64,000 nucleotides of DNA from RGIG1902 sp034926865. Its GTDB lineage: Bacteria > Bacillota > Clostridia > Oscillospirales > Butyricicoccaceae. Every line of letters starts with the position of its first letter. The stretch's first letter is position 1. A program made the translations under genes and the position numbers. Below, piece by piece: positions 34,739-43,676 of this stretch. The stretch spans positions 1 through 64,000 of the forward strand of contig JAYFQP010000006.1 of assembly GCA_034926865.1 (NCBI GenBank), in the 5' to 3' direction. Below the pieces are notes generated by a model. The model was not told the DNA's origin. It ran no database searches and saw nothing but the letters and a program-made list of their open reading frames with translations.

Positions 34739-34767
34739 TTGACGGACAAAAAAAATAGTGATATAAT
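34739..34767 (+). promoter_or_regulatory. Promoter of rpoBC
   Basis: TTGACG (34739-34744), 17-bp spacer, TATAAT (34762-34767). A leader of about 165 bases precedes rpoB; I see no recognisable L10(L12)4 or other control element in it. Confidence 0.82.
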
Positions 34768-34943
34768 ATCAAACTGCATCGATATACAATTTGACCTAAT
34801 ATAACACAGCATTAATGTACCAAATCTCAGCAATGATTTCAATAGAAAAAAAGAGAAATCTTTGAAAAAACGGCATAAAGCATCAACTGGTCCGGGAGTA
34901 TCAAGAGGCTGATACAAGACTGAAGAATGGAGTGAAACTGATT

Positions 34944-37900
34944 ATGAAGGACATGCGCTGCGGAAGAAAAATCCGCAAAAGCTTTTCCAGGATCGACGAA
35001 ATTCTGGAGATGCCCAATCTTATCGAGGTTCAGAAGAAGTCATACCAGTGGTTCCTCGATGAGGGGCTGAGAGAGGTTTTTAAGGATGTCGGAGCGATCA
35101 CGGATTATACCGGCAATCTTGAGCTGACGTTCCTTGATTATACGATTGATGAAAACCCCAAATATTCGGTTACCGAGTGCAAAGAGCGTGACGCTACTTA
35201 TGCAGCCCCTCTCAAAGTGAGAATGAGGCTTCGCAACAAGGAGACCGATGAAATAAAAGAGCAGGAGATCTTTATGGGAGATTTCCAGCTTATGACCGAT
35301 AGCGGAACGTTTATTATCAACGGAGCTGAGCGCGTTATAGTATCCCAGATAGTCCGTTCCCCCGGCATGTATTACAGCCTCAATCATGACAAGCCCGAAA
35401 AGCCCTCGCTGACATGTACCGTTATCCCATACAGGGGCGCCTGGCTGGAATATGAGACAGATGTCAACGATGTGTTTTATGTTAGAATAGATAAAAACAG
35501 GAAGATACCGGTTACATCGCTTATAAGGGCCATCGGCGTCGGAACAGATGCCGAGATAAAGGAGCTTTTCGGAGAAGACGAGAGGATCCTTGCCACTATT
35601 GATAAAGACGCTTCGGTTAAGAGCCCCAATGAGGCTCTTATTGAGATATACAAAAAGCTTCGTCCGGGAGAGCCTCCCACGGTGGACAGCGCCAAGACAC
35701 TTATTAATAACCTGTTTTTTGACCCAAAGAGATATGATTTGTCTTCGGTTGGCCGCTATAAGTTCAACAAAAAAATGGCCATTTCGAAGCGTTTGTGGGG
35801 AAAGAGCTTATCACGTCCGGTAGCTGATCCCCTTACAGGCGAGCTTTTGGCTATGCCCGGAGAGGTGCTTTCACGCGAAAAGGCGCGCGAGATTGAAAAA
35901 CGCGGCGTTAATGAAGCATTTGTTGATGTAGAGGGAAAGGAAGTAAAGGTCTTTTCCAACGGTATGGTCTGGCTCCATGACTTTGTTGATTGCGACGAGC
36001 ATAAACTCGGCATCAACGAGAGAGTCTGTTTCTCGGTGCTGAGGGGTCTTATGGAGAAATACAAGGGCGAAGAGCTTTCTGACGCTATAAAGGAAAATAT
36101 AGCTGAGCTCACCCCCAACCATATCACGCCTGACGATATACTCGCTTCAATTAACTATTTAATTGGCCTTGCATATGGCGTGGGCACTTTTGATGACATA
36201 GATCATCTCGGGAACCGTCGCCTTAGATCTGTCGGCGAGCTTCTCCAGAACCAGTTCCGTATCGGCTTCAGCCGTATGGAAAGGGTTATTCGTGAGAGGA
36301 TGACGATACAGGATCTTGATATTGTCACGCCGCAGTCCCTCATTAATATACGCCCGGTTACAGCGGCGATTAAGGAGTTTTTCGGCTCCTCTCCCCTTAG
36401 CCAGTTCATGGATCAGACTAACCCTCTGGCTGAGCTTACGCATAAGCGTCGTATGTCGGCTCTCGGCCCCGGAGGCCTTTCAAGAGACAGGGCGAACTTT
36501 GAGGTTCGTGACGTTCATTACAGCCATTACGGAAGGCTATGCCCCATAGAGACTCCTGAAGGCCCGAATATCGGCCTTATATCTTATCTTGCCTCATATG
36601 CCAAAATAAATGACTATGGCTTTATAGAGGCGCCATACAGAGTTATAGACAAGACAACCGGAAGAGTTACCGATGAGGTCATGTATATGACGGCCGACAT
36701 CGAGGACGAATATACTATCGCCCAGGCTAACGAGCCTCTTGATGAGAACCATTGCATTAAAGCAGAGAGAGTTACATGCCGAAGGCGTGAAGAGATCATC
36801 GAGGTCGAGAAATCCCAGATAGATCTTATAGACGTATCGCCTAAGATGATGGTATCTGTAGCTACTGCTATGATTCCTTTCCTTGAGAACGATGACGCCA
36901 ACCGTGCCCTCATGGGCGCAAACATGCAGCGTCAGGCTGTGCCTTTGCTCAAGACCGAGGCTCCTATCGTAGCTACGGGTATAGAGTATAAGGCCGCTGT
37001 TGACTCCGGCACTGTTCCCCTTGCCATTGCAGACGGCGTGGTGACAAGCGTTTCGGCTAATGAGGTAACTATCAAGTATGACACGCTGGGACTCAAGACC
37101 ACTAAGCTTATTAAGTTCATGCGTTCCAACCAGGGCACATGCGTGAACCAGCGTCCTGTAGTCAATGCCGGAGACAGAGTGAAGGCCGGAGACGTCATAG
37201 CTGACGGCCCATCTACTTCCGAAGGCGAGATTTCCCTTGGCAAGAATGCTCTTATCGGCTTCATGAACTGGGAAGGATATAACTACGAGGACGCCGTACT
37301 TCTTAACGAGCGCCTTGTAAGAGAAGATGTATACACTTCGATTCATATAGAGGAATACGAAACTGAGGCCAGAGACACGAAGCTCGGTCCAGAGGAAATA
37401 ACAAGAGATATCCCCAATGTTGGTGAGGATGCGCTTAAGGATCTCGACGAGCGCGGCATCATCAGAATCGGCGCAGAAGTTCGTTCCGGCGATATACTTG
37501 TCGGTAAAGTCACCCCTAAGGGCGAGACAGAGCTGACGGCAGAGGAGAGGCTTCTTCGCGCCATCTTCGGCGAAAAGGCCCGCGAGGTCAGGGATACTTC
37601 TCTCCGAGTTCCCCATGGTGAGTCCGGAACCATTGTTGATGTTAAGGTGTTCACAAGGGCTAACGGCGACGAGCTGAACCCCGGAGTCAACATGGTGGTA
37701 CGCTGCTATATCGCCCAGAAGAGAAAGATATCTGTGGGAGATAAAATGGCCGGCCGTCACGGAAACAAGGGCGTTGTTTCGCGCATATTGCCGCAGGAAG
37801 ATATGCCGTTTTTACCCTCTGGCCAGCCGCTTGATATCGTTCTCAACCCGCTTGGCGTTCCTTCACGTATGAATATAGGCCAGGTACTTGAGGTTCATTT

Positions 37901-38654
37901 GGGATATGCTGCAAAGGCGCTTGGGATACAGGTGGCAACTCCTGTATTCGACGGCGCAAAGGAAGAAGACATCAGAGGACTTTTGCAGGAGGCAGGGCTG
38001 AGAGCCGACGGCAAGACTGTTCTGTATGATGGAAGAACCGGTCAGGCCTTTGATAACCCCGTTACCGTGGGATATATGTATTATCTTAAGCTCCATCACC
38101 TTGTTGATGACAAGATCCATGCCAGAAGCACAGGCCCCTATTCCCTCGTCACCCAGCAGCCATTGGGAGGCAAGGCGCAGTTTGGCGGACAGCGCTTCGG
38201 CGAGATGGAAGTTTGGGCATTGGAGGCCTATGGTGCAGCCTACACCCTTCAGGAGATATTGACCGTAAAATCGGATGATATAGTCGGACGTGTAAAAACT
38301 TATGAGTCGATAGTCAAGGGATATAATGTTCCTAAGCCTGGAGTTCCTGAATCCTTTAAGGTACTCGTAAAGGAGCTGCAGTCCCTTGGCCTTGACGTAA
38401 GAGTTTTGGGCAAGAACAATGAAGAGATAACGCTTGTCGACGATGACGATGATGACGACGGATATGAGAGGATAGTCAAAGGCGAGGATGATACTGTTTC
38501 AGCCAGTGACAAAGAATTCAGCGATGCAGGTTTCGCAATTGAGGATGACAGCGGCGAGCCGGTCGACAGCCTTGTAGACGAGCTTGTCGAGGAAATGGCG
38601 TTTGACGAGGATGAGGTGTTGGACGACGATATCTTCCCCGAAAACGAAATGTAA
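34944..38654 (+). CDS. rpoB: DNA-directed RNA polymerase subunit beta
   Basis: About 1236 aa. Diagnostic regions are intact: the rifampicin pocket S-Q-F-M-D-Q-T-N-P-L-A-E-L-T-H-K-R-R-M-S, with wild-type residues at the usual resistance positions, G-P-N-I-G-L-I, and G-D-K-M-A-G-R-H-G-N-K-G near the active centre. The C-terminus has an unusually acidic tail (runs of Asp near 38445-38460 and a D/E-rich end). A GTG at 34932 is the longest start, but ATG 34944 has a better match to a GGAG site. No rplJ-rplL genes lie upstream, unlike the common order. RpoC follows after 18 bases. Confidence 0.97.
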   Translation: MKDMRCGRKIRKSFSRIDEILEMPNLIEVQKKSYQWFLDEGLREVFKDVGAITDYTGNLELTFLDYTIDENPKYSVTECKERDATYAAPLKVRMRLRNKETDEIKEQEIFMGDFQLMTDSGTFIINGAERVIVSQIVRSPGMYYSLNHDKPEKPSLTCTVIPYRGAWLEYETDVNDVFYVRIDKNRKIPVTSLIRAIGVGTDAEIKELFGEDERILATIDKDASVKSPNEALIEIYKKLRPGEPPTVDSAKTLINNLFFDPKRYDLSSVGRYKFNKKMAISKRLWGKSLSRPVADPLTGELLAMPGEVLSREKAREIEKRGVNEAFVDVEGKEVKVFSNGMVWLHDFVDCDEHKLGINERVCFSVLRGLMEKYKGEELSDAIKENIAELTPNHITPDDILASINYLIGLAYGVGTFDDIDHLGNRRLRSVGELLQNQFRIGFSRMERVIRERMTIQDLDIVTPQSLINIRPVTAAIKEFFGSSPLSQFMDQTNPLAELTHKRRMSALGPGGLSRDRANFEVRDVHYSHYGRLCPIETPEGPNIGLISYLASYAKINDYGFIEAPYRVIDKTTGRVTDEVMYMTADIEDEYTIAQANEPLDENHCIKAERVTCRRREEIIEVEKSQIDLIDVSPKMMVSVATAMIPFLENDDANRALMGANMQRQAVPLLKTEAPIVATGIEYKAAVDSGTVPLAIADGVVTSVSANEVTIKYDTLGLKTTKLIKFMRSNQGTCVNQRPVVNAGDRVKAGDVIADGPSTSEGEISLGKNALIGFMNWEGYNYEDAVLLNERLVREDVYTSIHIEEYETEARDTKLGPEEITRDIPNVGEDALKDLDERGIIRIGAEVRSGDILVGKVTPKGETELTAEERLLRAIFGEKAREVRDTSLRVPHGESGTIVDVKVFTRANGDELNPGVNMVVRCYIAQKRKISVGDKMAGRHGNKGVVSRILPQEDMPFLPSGQPLDIVLNPLGVPSRMNIGQVLEVHLGYAAKALGIQVATPVFDGAKEEDIRGLLQEAGLRADGKTVLYDGRTGQAFDNPVTVGYMYYLKLHHLVDDKIHARSTGPYSLVTQQPLGGKAQFGGQRFGEMEVWALEAYGAAYTLQEILTVKSDDIVGRVKTYESIVKGYNVPKPGVPESFKVLVKELQSLGLDVRVLGKNNEEITLVDDDDDDDGYERIVKGEDDTVSASDKEFSDAGFAIEDDSGEPVDSLVDELVEEMAFDEDEVLDDDIFPENEM

Positions 38655-38672
38655 CCGAAGGGAGAAAAAAGT

Positions 38673-41600
38673 ATGGCTTATATGACATTTGAAGCGATAA
38701 AGATCGGTCTGGCATCTCCCGAGATGATTAGGCAATGGTCCTACGGTGAGGTTAAAAAGCCTGAGACTATAAATTATCGCACGCTCAAGCCTGAACGCGA
38801 CGGATTGTTTTGCGAGCGTATTTTTGGCCCGACAAAAGACTGGGAGTGCCATTGCGGTAAGTATAAAAAGGTAAGATTCAAGGGTAAGATATGCGACCGC
38901 TGCGGGGTTGAGGTCACTAAGGCAAAAGTAAGGCGTGAACGCATGGGCCACATTGAACTGGCCGCTCCCGTATCACATATATGGTATTTTAAGGGCATCC
39001 CTTCAAGGATGGGCTTGATGCTGGATATGTCCCCGAGGCTTCTTGAGAAGGTTCTTTATTTTGCCGCATATATAGTAACAGATCCCGGCGAGGGAACACC
39101 TCTCAAGAAAAAGCAGATACTCACGGAAAAAGAGTATCAGGATATGGTTGAAAAGTATGAGGATGACTTTAAGGCCGAAATGGGTGCCGAGGCCATCAAG
39201 AAGCTGCTGGAAGAAATAAATCTTGAAAAGCTTTCCGAGGAGCTCAGGGAAGAACTTAAAGATGCCGGCGGCCAGAAGAGAGCGAGAATTGCAAAGCGCC
39301 TTGAAGTAGTTGAAGCTTTCCGCGCATCCGGTAACCGTCCCGAGTGGATGATACTCTCTGCGGTACCGGTCATTCCTCCGGAGCTTCGCCCGATGGTCCA
39401 GCTTGACGGCGGCAGATTCGCCACATCCGATTTAAATGACCTATACAGAAGGGTCATCAACAGAAATAACCGCCTTAAAAGGCTTTTGGAGCTTGGAGCT
39501 CCGGATATAATCGTAAGAAACGAAAAGCGTATGCTTCAGGAGGCCGTTGATGCCCTTATTGATAACGGCAGGCGAGGACGCCCTGTAACTGGGCCAAACA
39601 ACCGCCCACTCAAGTCTCTCTCCGATATGCTCAAGGGCAAGCAGGGACGTTTCCGCCAAAACCTTCTCGGCAAGCGTGTTGACTATTCAGGCCGTTCGGT
39701 TATAGTCGTTGGCCCTGAACTTAAAATGTACCAGTGCGGACTGCCAAAGGAAATGGCGCTTGAGCTCTTTAAGCCTTTTGTCATGAAAAAGCTTGTTGAG
39801 GATGGGCTTGCAAATAACATCAAGAGCGCAAAGAAGATGGTTGAAAAAACAAGGACAGAGGTTTGGGACGCACTTGAATGCGTCATCAAAGATCATCCGG
39901 TCATGCTCAACCGTGCGCCTACGCTTCACCGTCTCGGCATTCAGGCTTTTGAGCCGATACTTGTTGAGGGAAGAGCTATAAAGCTTCATCCACTTGTCTG
40001 CACGGCTTTCAACGCAGACTTCGACGGTGACCAGATGGCTGTTCACGTGCCGCTTTCGGCAGAGGCTCAGGCAGAGGCAAGGCTTTTGATGCTTTCTGCC
40101 AACAATCTTCTCAAACCGCAGGATGGTTCGCCGGTAGCCGTTCCTAACCAGGATATCGTCCTTGGAGTTTATTACCTGACCATCGACCGAGAGGAAGAGG
40201 GCACAGGCAAGATATTCTCTAGCAAGGAAGAGGCTCTTCTGGCATATGATAATGGCGTTGTAGGCATTCATTCACCGATTAAGGTGAAGGTTCAGAAGAC
40301 GATAAACGGCGTGGTTGAAAGCCGTATTATAGATGCTACAGTAGGCCGAATTATATTCAATGAGCCCATTCCGCAGGACCTTGGCTTTGTAGACAGGAAG
40401 GATCCCCAAAAAGCATTTGACCTTGAGATCACTTTCACTAGCGGTAAAAAAGAGCTTGGGAAAATGATCACTGCCTGCATCAAAAAGCACGGGTTTGCTC
40501 CCACTACCGAGGTTCTTGACAAGATCAAGGAGCTTGGATATAAATACTCAACAAAGGGTGCCCTTACAGTTTCGGCTGCAGATATGTCAATTCCTGATGC
40601 AAAATATACCCTTGTTGCTGAAACCGAGAAGCGCGTTGCCAATATAGATAAGCAGTTCAAGCGCGGCCTTATCACAGATGATGAGCGTTACCGTCTTGTA
40701 ATTGCCCAGTGGGACCAGACAACAAAAGATGTAACCAAGGCAATGATCGACAACCTTGATCGGTTCAACCCGATCTTTATGATGTCGAACTCAGGCGCCC
40801 GCGGAAGCACGAACCAGATCCGTCAGCTTGCCGGTATGCGCGGACTTATGGCCAACACGGCCGGTAAGACCATCGAGCTGCCGATCAAGGCTAACTTCCG
40901 TGAAGGCCTTACGGTTTTGGAATACTTCATTTCCTCCCGCGGAGCGAGAAAGGGTCTTGCCGATACGGCCCTTCGTACGGCTGACTCTGGTTACCTAACA
41001 AGGCGTCTTGTAGACGTTTCTCAGGATGTCATAGTCAGAGAGGATGACTGCGGGACCCAAGAGGGCATTTGGATTCATGAAATAACTGACGGCAATCAGG
41101 TCATTGAACCTTTTGCTGACCGTATCGTCGGCAGATATCCTGTTTTCGACATTCTTGACCCAAAAACAGGCGAAGTGCTTGTTTCTAAGGATAAGCTTAT
41201 GAACGAAGAGGACGCCGCTAAGATAATCGGTGCCGGAATTGATAAGGTTTATATAAGAAGCGTTCTTAAATGCCGTGCGCCTTACGGTATATGCGCAAAG
41301 TGCTATGGGTCAAACCTTGCTTCCGAGGAAGCTATAGGCATCGGCGAGGCAGTCGGTATCATCGCTGCCCAGTCGATAGGCGAGCCGGGCACACAGCTTA
41401 CAATGCGTACGTTCCATACAGGCGGCATCGCCGGAGGCGATATTACCCAGGGCCTTCCGAGGGTCGAAGAGCTGTTTGAGGCCAGAAAACCCAAAAAAGC
41501 GGCTGTTTTATCGGAAATCTCAGGTACTGTTCGTATAGAAGAAGGCAAACGAGGAACGATACACAATGTAATTGTTACCAACGATCAGGATGGCGATTCC

Positions 41601-42203
41601 AAGACCTATCCGATTCCTTCCAATGTGCATCTCAAGGTAGAGGAAGGAGAGCATATCGTCAAGGGGCAGGAGGTCACCGAGGGGCCGTTCAATCCCCACG
41701 ATGTACTCAGGACCAGAGACGTGGCATCGGTTCACGATTACCTCATTAAGGAGTTACAGAGGGTTTACCGTCAGCAAGGCGTTGATATTAACGATAGGCA
41801 TATCGAGGTTATCGTTCGTCAGATGATGAGAAAAATAAGGGTTGATAATTCAGGAGATACAGATCTTCTGCCCGGCGCTGTTCTGGATGTCTTTGAGTTT
41901 GAAAAGGCGAACGAAGAGCTTAAGGAAAAAGCCAAGATCACGGGCCTTGAACTGCAGCCTGCGGAATGCTCGCCGGTACTCATGGGAATAACCAAAGCAT
42001 CCCTTGCAACAGACAGCTTCCTTTCCGCTGCATCATTCCAGGAGACCACAAGAGTTCTTACAGAAGCTGCCATCAAGGGAAAGATAGATCCTCTGCTTGG
42101 CCTTAAGGAAAACGTAATCATAGGAAAACTGATCCCGGCAGGAAGCGGAGTTCAGAAATACAACGAAGTCTCCTATGAAGAAGTTATAAATATGGTTGAC
42201 TAA
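38673..42203 (+). CDS. rpoC: DNA-directed RNA polymerase subunit beta'
   Basis: 1176 aa. The N-terminal zinc ribbon (C-H-C-G...C-D-R-C-G), the catalytic N-A-D-F-D-G-D-Q-M-A-V-H (three Mg-binding Asp), the trigger-loop region and the C-terminal zinc-binding C-R-A-P-Y-G-I-C-A-K-C-Y-G are all present. The length is typical for Firmicutes. AAGGGAG precedes ATG 38673. The stop codon overlaps the -35 box of the next promoter. Confidence 0.98.
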   Translation: MAYMTFEAIKIGLASPEMIRQWSYGEVKKPETINYRTLKPERDGLFCERIFGPTKDWECHCGKYKKVRFKGKICDRCGVEVTKAKVRRERMGHIELAAPVSHIWYFKGIPSRMGLMLDMSPRLLEKVLYFAAYIVTDPGEGTPLKKKQILTEKEYQDMVEKYEDDFKAEMGAEAIKKLLEEINLEKLSEELREELKDAGGQKRARIAKRLEVVEAFRASGNRPEWMILSAVPVIPPELRPMVQLDGGRFATSDLNDLYRRVINRNNRLKRLLELGAPDIIVRNEKRMLQEAVDALIDNGRRGRPVTGPNNRPLKSLSDMLKGKQGRFRQNLLGKRVDYSGRSVIVVGPELKMYQCGLPKEMALELFKPFVMKKLVEDGLANNIKSAKKMVEKTRTEVWDALECVIKDHPVMLNRAPTLHRLGIQAFEPILVEGRAIKLHPLVCTAFNADFDGDQMAVHVPLSAEAQAEARLLMLSANNLLKPQDGSPVAVPNQDIVLGVYYLTIDREEEGTGKIFSSKEEALLAYDNGVVGIHSPIKVKVQKTINGVVESRIIDATVGRIIFNEPIPQDLGFVDRKDPQKAFDLEITFTSGKKELGKMITACIKKHGFAPTTEVLDKIKELGYKYSTKGALTVSAADMSIPDAKYTLVAETEKRVANIDKQFKRGLITDDERYRLVIAQWDQTTKDVTKAMIDNLDRFNPIFMMSNSGARGSTNQIRQLAGMRGLMANTAGKTIELPIKANFREGLTVLEYFISSRGARKGLADTALRTADSGYLTRRLVDVSQDVIVREDDCGTQEGIWIHEITDGNQVIEPFADRIVGRYPVFDILDPKTGEVLVSKDKLMNEEDAAKIIGAGIDKVYIRSVLKCRAPYGICAKCYGSNLASEEAIGIGEAVGIIAAQSIGEPGTQLTMRTFHTGGIAGGDITQGLPRVEELFEARKPKKAAVLSEISGTVRIEEGKRGTIHNVIVTNDQDGDSKTYPIPSNVHLKVEEGEHIVKGQEVTEGPFNPHDVLRTRDVASVHDYLIKELQRVYRQQGVDINDRHIEVIVRQMMRKIRVDNSGDTDLLPGAVLDVFEFEKANEELKEKAKITGLELQPAECSPVLMGITKASLATDSFLSAASFQETTRVLTEAAIKGKIDPLLGLKENVIIGKLIPAGSGVQKYNEVSYEEVINMVD

Positions 42204-42224
42204 AGGTCTGTGGTATAGTATAAT
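42196..42224 (+). promoter_or_regulatory. Internal promoter for the L7Ae-rpsL-rpsG-fusA genes
   Basis: TTGACT (42196-42201) overlaps the rpoC stop codon; 17-bp spacer, TATAAT (42219-42224). Confidence 0.78.
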
Positions 42225-42254
42225 CTACAATTGCAGGCATATTGGAGGATAATT

Positions 42255-42497
42255 ATGCTTTCAGCGCTTGCAACTACAAAAAAAGTTACCGGACTCAAGC
42301 AGACAAAGCGTGCCATCGTGGATGGCAGGGCCGCCAGCGTATATATAGCCGAAGACGCAGAGATGCGTCTTCGGCTTGAGCTTTCAAATCTGTGTAGAGA
42401 ACATGATATTCCTCAGATTATGATAGAAAGTATGATAGAGCTGGGACATGCCTGCGGCCTCAGAATAGGCGCATCTTCTGCGGCCGTGCTGAGATGA
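42255..42497 (+). CDS. L7Ae/L30e-family RNA-binding protein (YbxF type)
   Basis: About 80 aa. T-K-K-V-T-G-L-K-Q-T-K-R-A-I matches the YbxF/YlxQ L7Ae group that binds kink-turn RNA. The position between rpoC and rpsL is the standard Firmicutes one. TTGGAGG fixes ATG 42255. The exact role in Clostridia is unsettled. Confidence 0.9.
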   Translation: MLSALATTKKVTGLKQTKRAIVDGRAASVYIAEDAEMRLRLELSNLCREHDIPQIMIESMIELGHACGLRIGASSAAVLR

Positions 42498-42567
42498 ATT
42501 GGGCTTTTACGGGCTTTGCCCGATATTAATATAAAAGCGAATAATTTTATGAAGAAGGAGGAAAATC

Positions 42568-43020
42568 ATGCCGACATTTAACCAGCTTGTCAGGAAAGGC
42601 AGAGAAACTTCGATCTACAAGTCCACAGCACCAGCTCTTCAGAAGGGCTACAACACAAAGAAAAAGGCCCAGATCGATTTGTCTTCTCCCCAGAAGAGAG
42701 GCGTTTGCACAACAGTAAAAACAATGACGCCTAAAAAGCCTAACTCGGCTCTGAGAAAGGTAGCCCGTGTTAAGCTGACCAATGGAATGGAAGTATGGGG
42801 CTATATCCCCGGAGTAGGTCATAACCTGCAGGAGCACTCGGTTGTAATGGTAAGAGGCGGACGTGTTAAGGATCTCCCTGGCGTTCGTTACCACATCATT
42901 CGCGGCACACTTGATACACAGGGTGTCAACGGCCGTATGCAGTCGCGTTCCAAGTATGGCGCAAAGCGTCCTAAGGCCGGAAAGACAGCAGCAAAGCCCG
43001 CAGGAAAATCAGGCAAGTAA
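42568..43020 (+). CDS. rpsL: 30S ribosomal protein S12
   Basis: 150 aa. It starts M-P-T-F-N-Q-L-V-R-K-G and has P-Q-K-R-G-V-C, T-P-K-K-P-N-S-A-L-R-K (Lys of streptomycin sensitivity intact) and R-G-G-R-V-K-D-L-P-G. The long insert between residues 20 and 40 is the Gram-positive form. A basic Lys/Ala-rich C-terminal extension of about 20 residues goes beyond the usual end. AAGGAGG precedes ATG. Confidence 0.97.
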   Translation: MPTFNQLVRKGRETSIYKSTAPALQKGYNTKKKAQIDLSSPQKRGVCTTVKTMTPKKPNSALRKVARVKLTNGMEVWGYIPGVGHNLQEHSVVMVRGGRVKDLPGVRYHIIRGTLDTQGVNGRMQSRSKYGAKRPKAGKTAAKPAGKSGK

Positions 43021-43174
43021 ACTTGCAAAAAACTTAAGGTAGAAAAGAAAGTCGCGAAGCAGACGCTTGACCGACGTTTATTATATATTTTGTGTAAACG
43101 GGTCACGGCGCTGACAAAAGCAAGAGTTACTTTTGAGTACCTATGAAATCATTTCTATGAAGGAGGGAAGCAAA

Positions 43175-43645
43175 GTGCCCAGAAGAGGATTTGTCCCAGT
43201 AAGGGATGTTCTTCCGGATCCGCTTTACAACTCGAAGCTTGTTACAAAGCTAATTAATAACATCATGCTCGACGGTAAAAAGGGTGTAGCCCAGAAGATC
43301 GTTTATGATGCATTCGAAATTGTAAAAGAAAAGACCCAGAAAGATCCTGCCGAAGTTTTCGAGCAGGCCATGGAAGCCGTTATGCCCGCCCTTGAAATCA
43401 AGGCAAGGCGTGTCGGCGGCGCGACATATCAAGTCCCCATGGAAGTAAGACCCGAGAGAAGGCAGACGCTTGGCCTGCGCTGGATTACAACATATTCAAG
43501 ATCCAGGAATGAGCGAACAATGAAAGAGCGCCTGGCCGGCGAGCTAATCGATGCGATCAACGGTACAGGCGGAGCGGTCAAAAAGCGTGAGGATACTCAC
43601 AAAATGGCTGAAGCCAATAAGGCTTTTGCACATTTCCGCTGGTAA
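43175..43645 (+). CDS. rpsG: 30S ribosomal protein S7
   Basis: 156 aa, the standard length. P-R-R-G-F-V-P-V-R-D-V-L-P-D-P opens the protein, followed by G-G-A-T-Y-Q-V-P-M-E-V. GTG 43175 is the start: AAGGAGG lies nine bases before it, and the longer frame to 43133 has no such site. A 154-base gap separates it from rpsL. Confidence 0.97.
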   Translation: MPRRGFVPVRDVLPDPLYNSKLVTKLINNIMLDGKKGVAQKIVYDAFEIVKEKTQKDPAEVFEQAMEAVMPALEIKARRVGGATYQVPMEVRPERRQTLGLRWITTYSRSRNERTMKERLAGELIDAINGTGGAVKKREDTHKMAEANKAFAHFRW

Positions 43646-43676
43646 CTAATTAACCACCGTTGAAAGGAGAAAGTAG

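Noticed and set aside
34768..34943. Ribosomal-protein autoregulatory leader before rpoB
   Set aside because: No L10(L12)4 kink or other known element could be recognised in the leader.
36594..37760. 388-codon open frame on the minus strand inside rpoB
   Set aside because: It is antisense to a certain rpoB gene and has no ribosome binding site or family features. It arises from codon bias of the coding strand.
43021..43174. Promoter in the rpsL-rpsG gap
   Set aside because: A TTGACC occurs but no acceptable -10 box lies at the right spacing.
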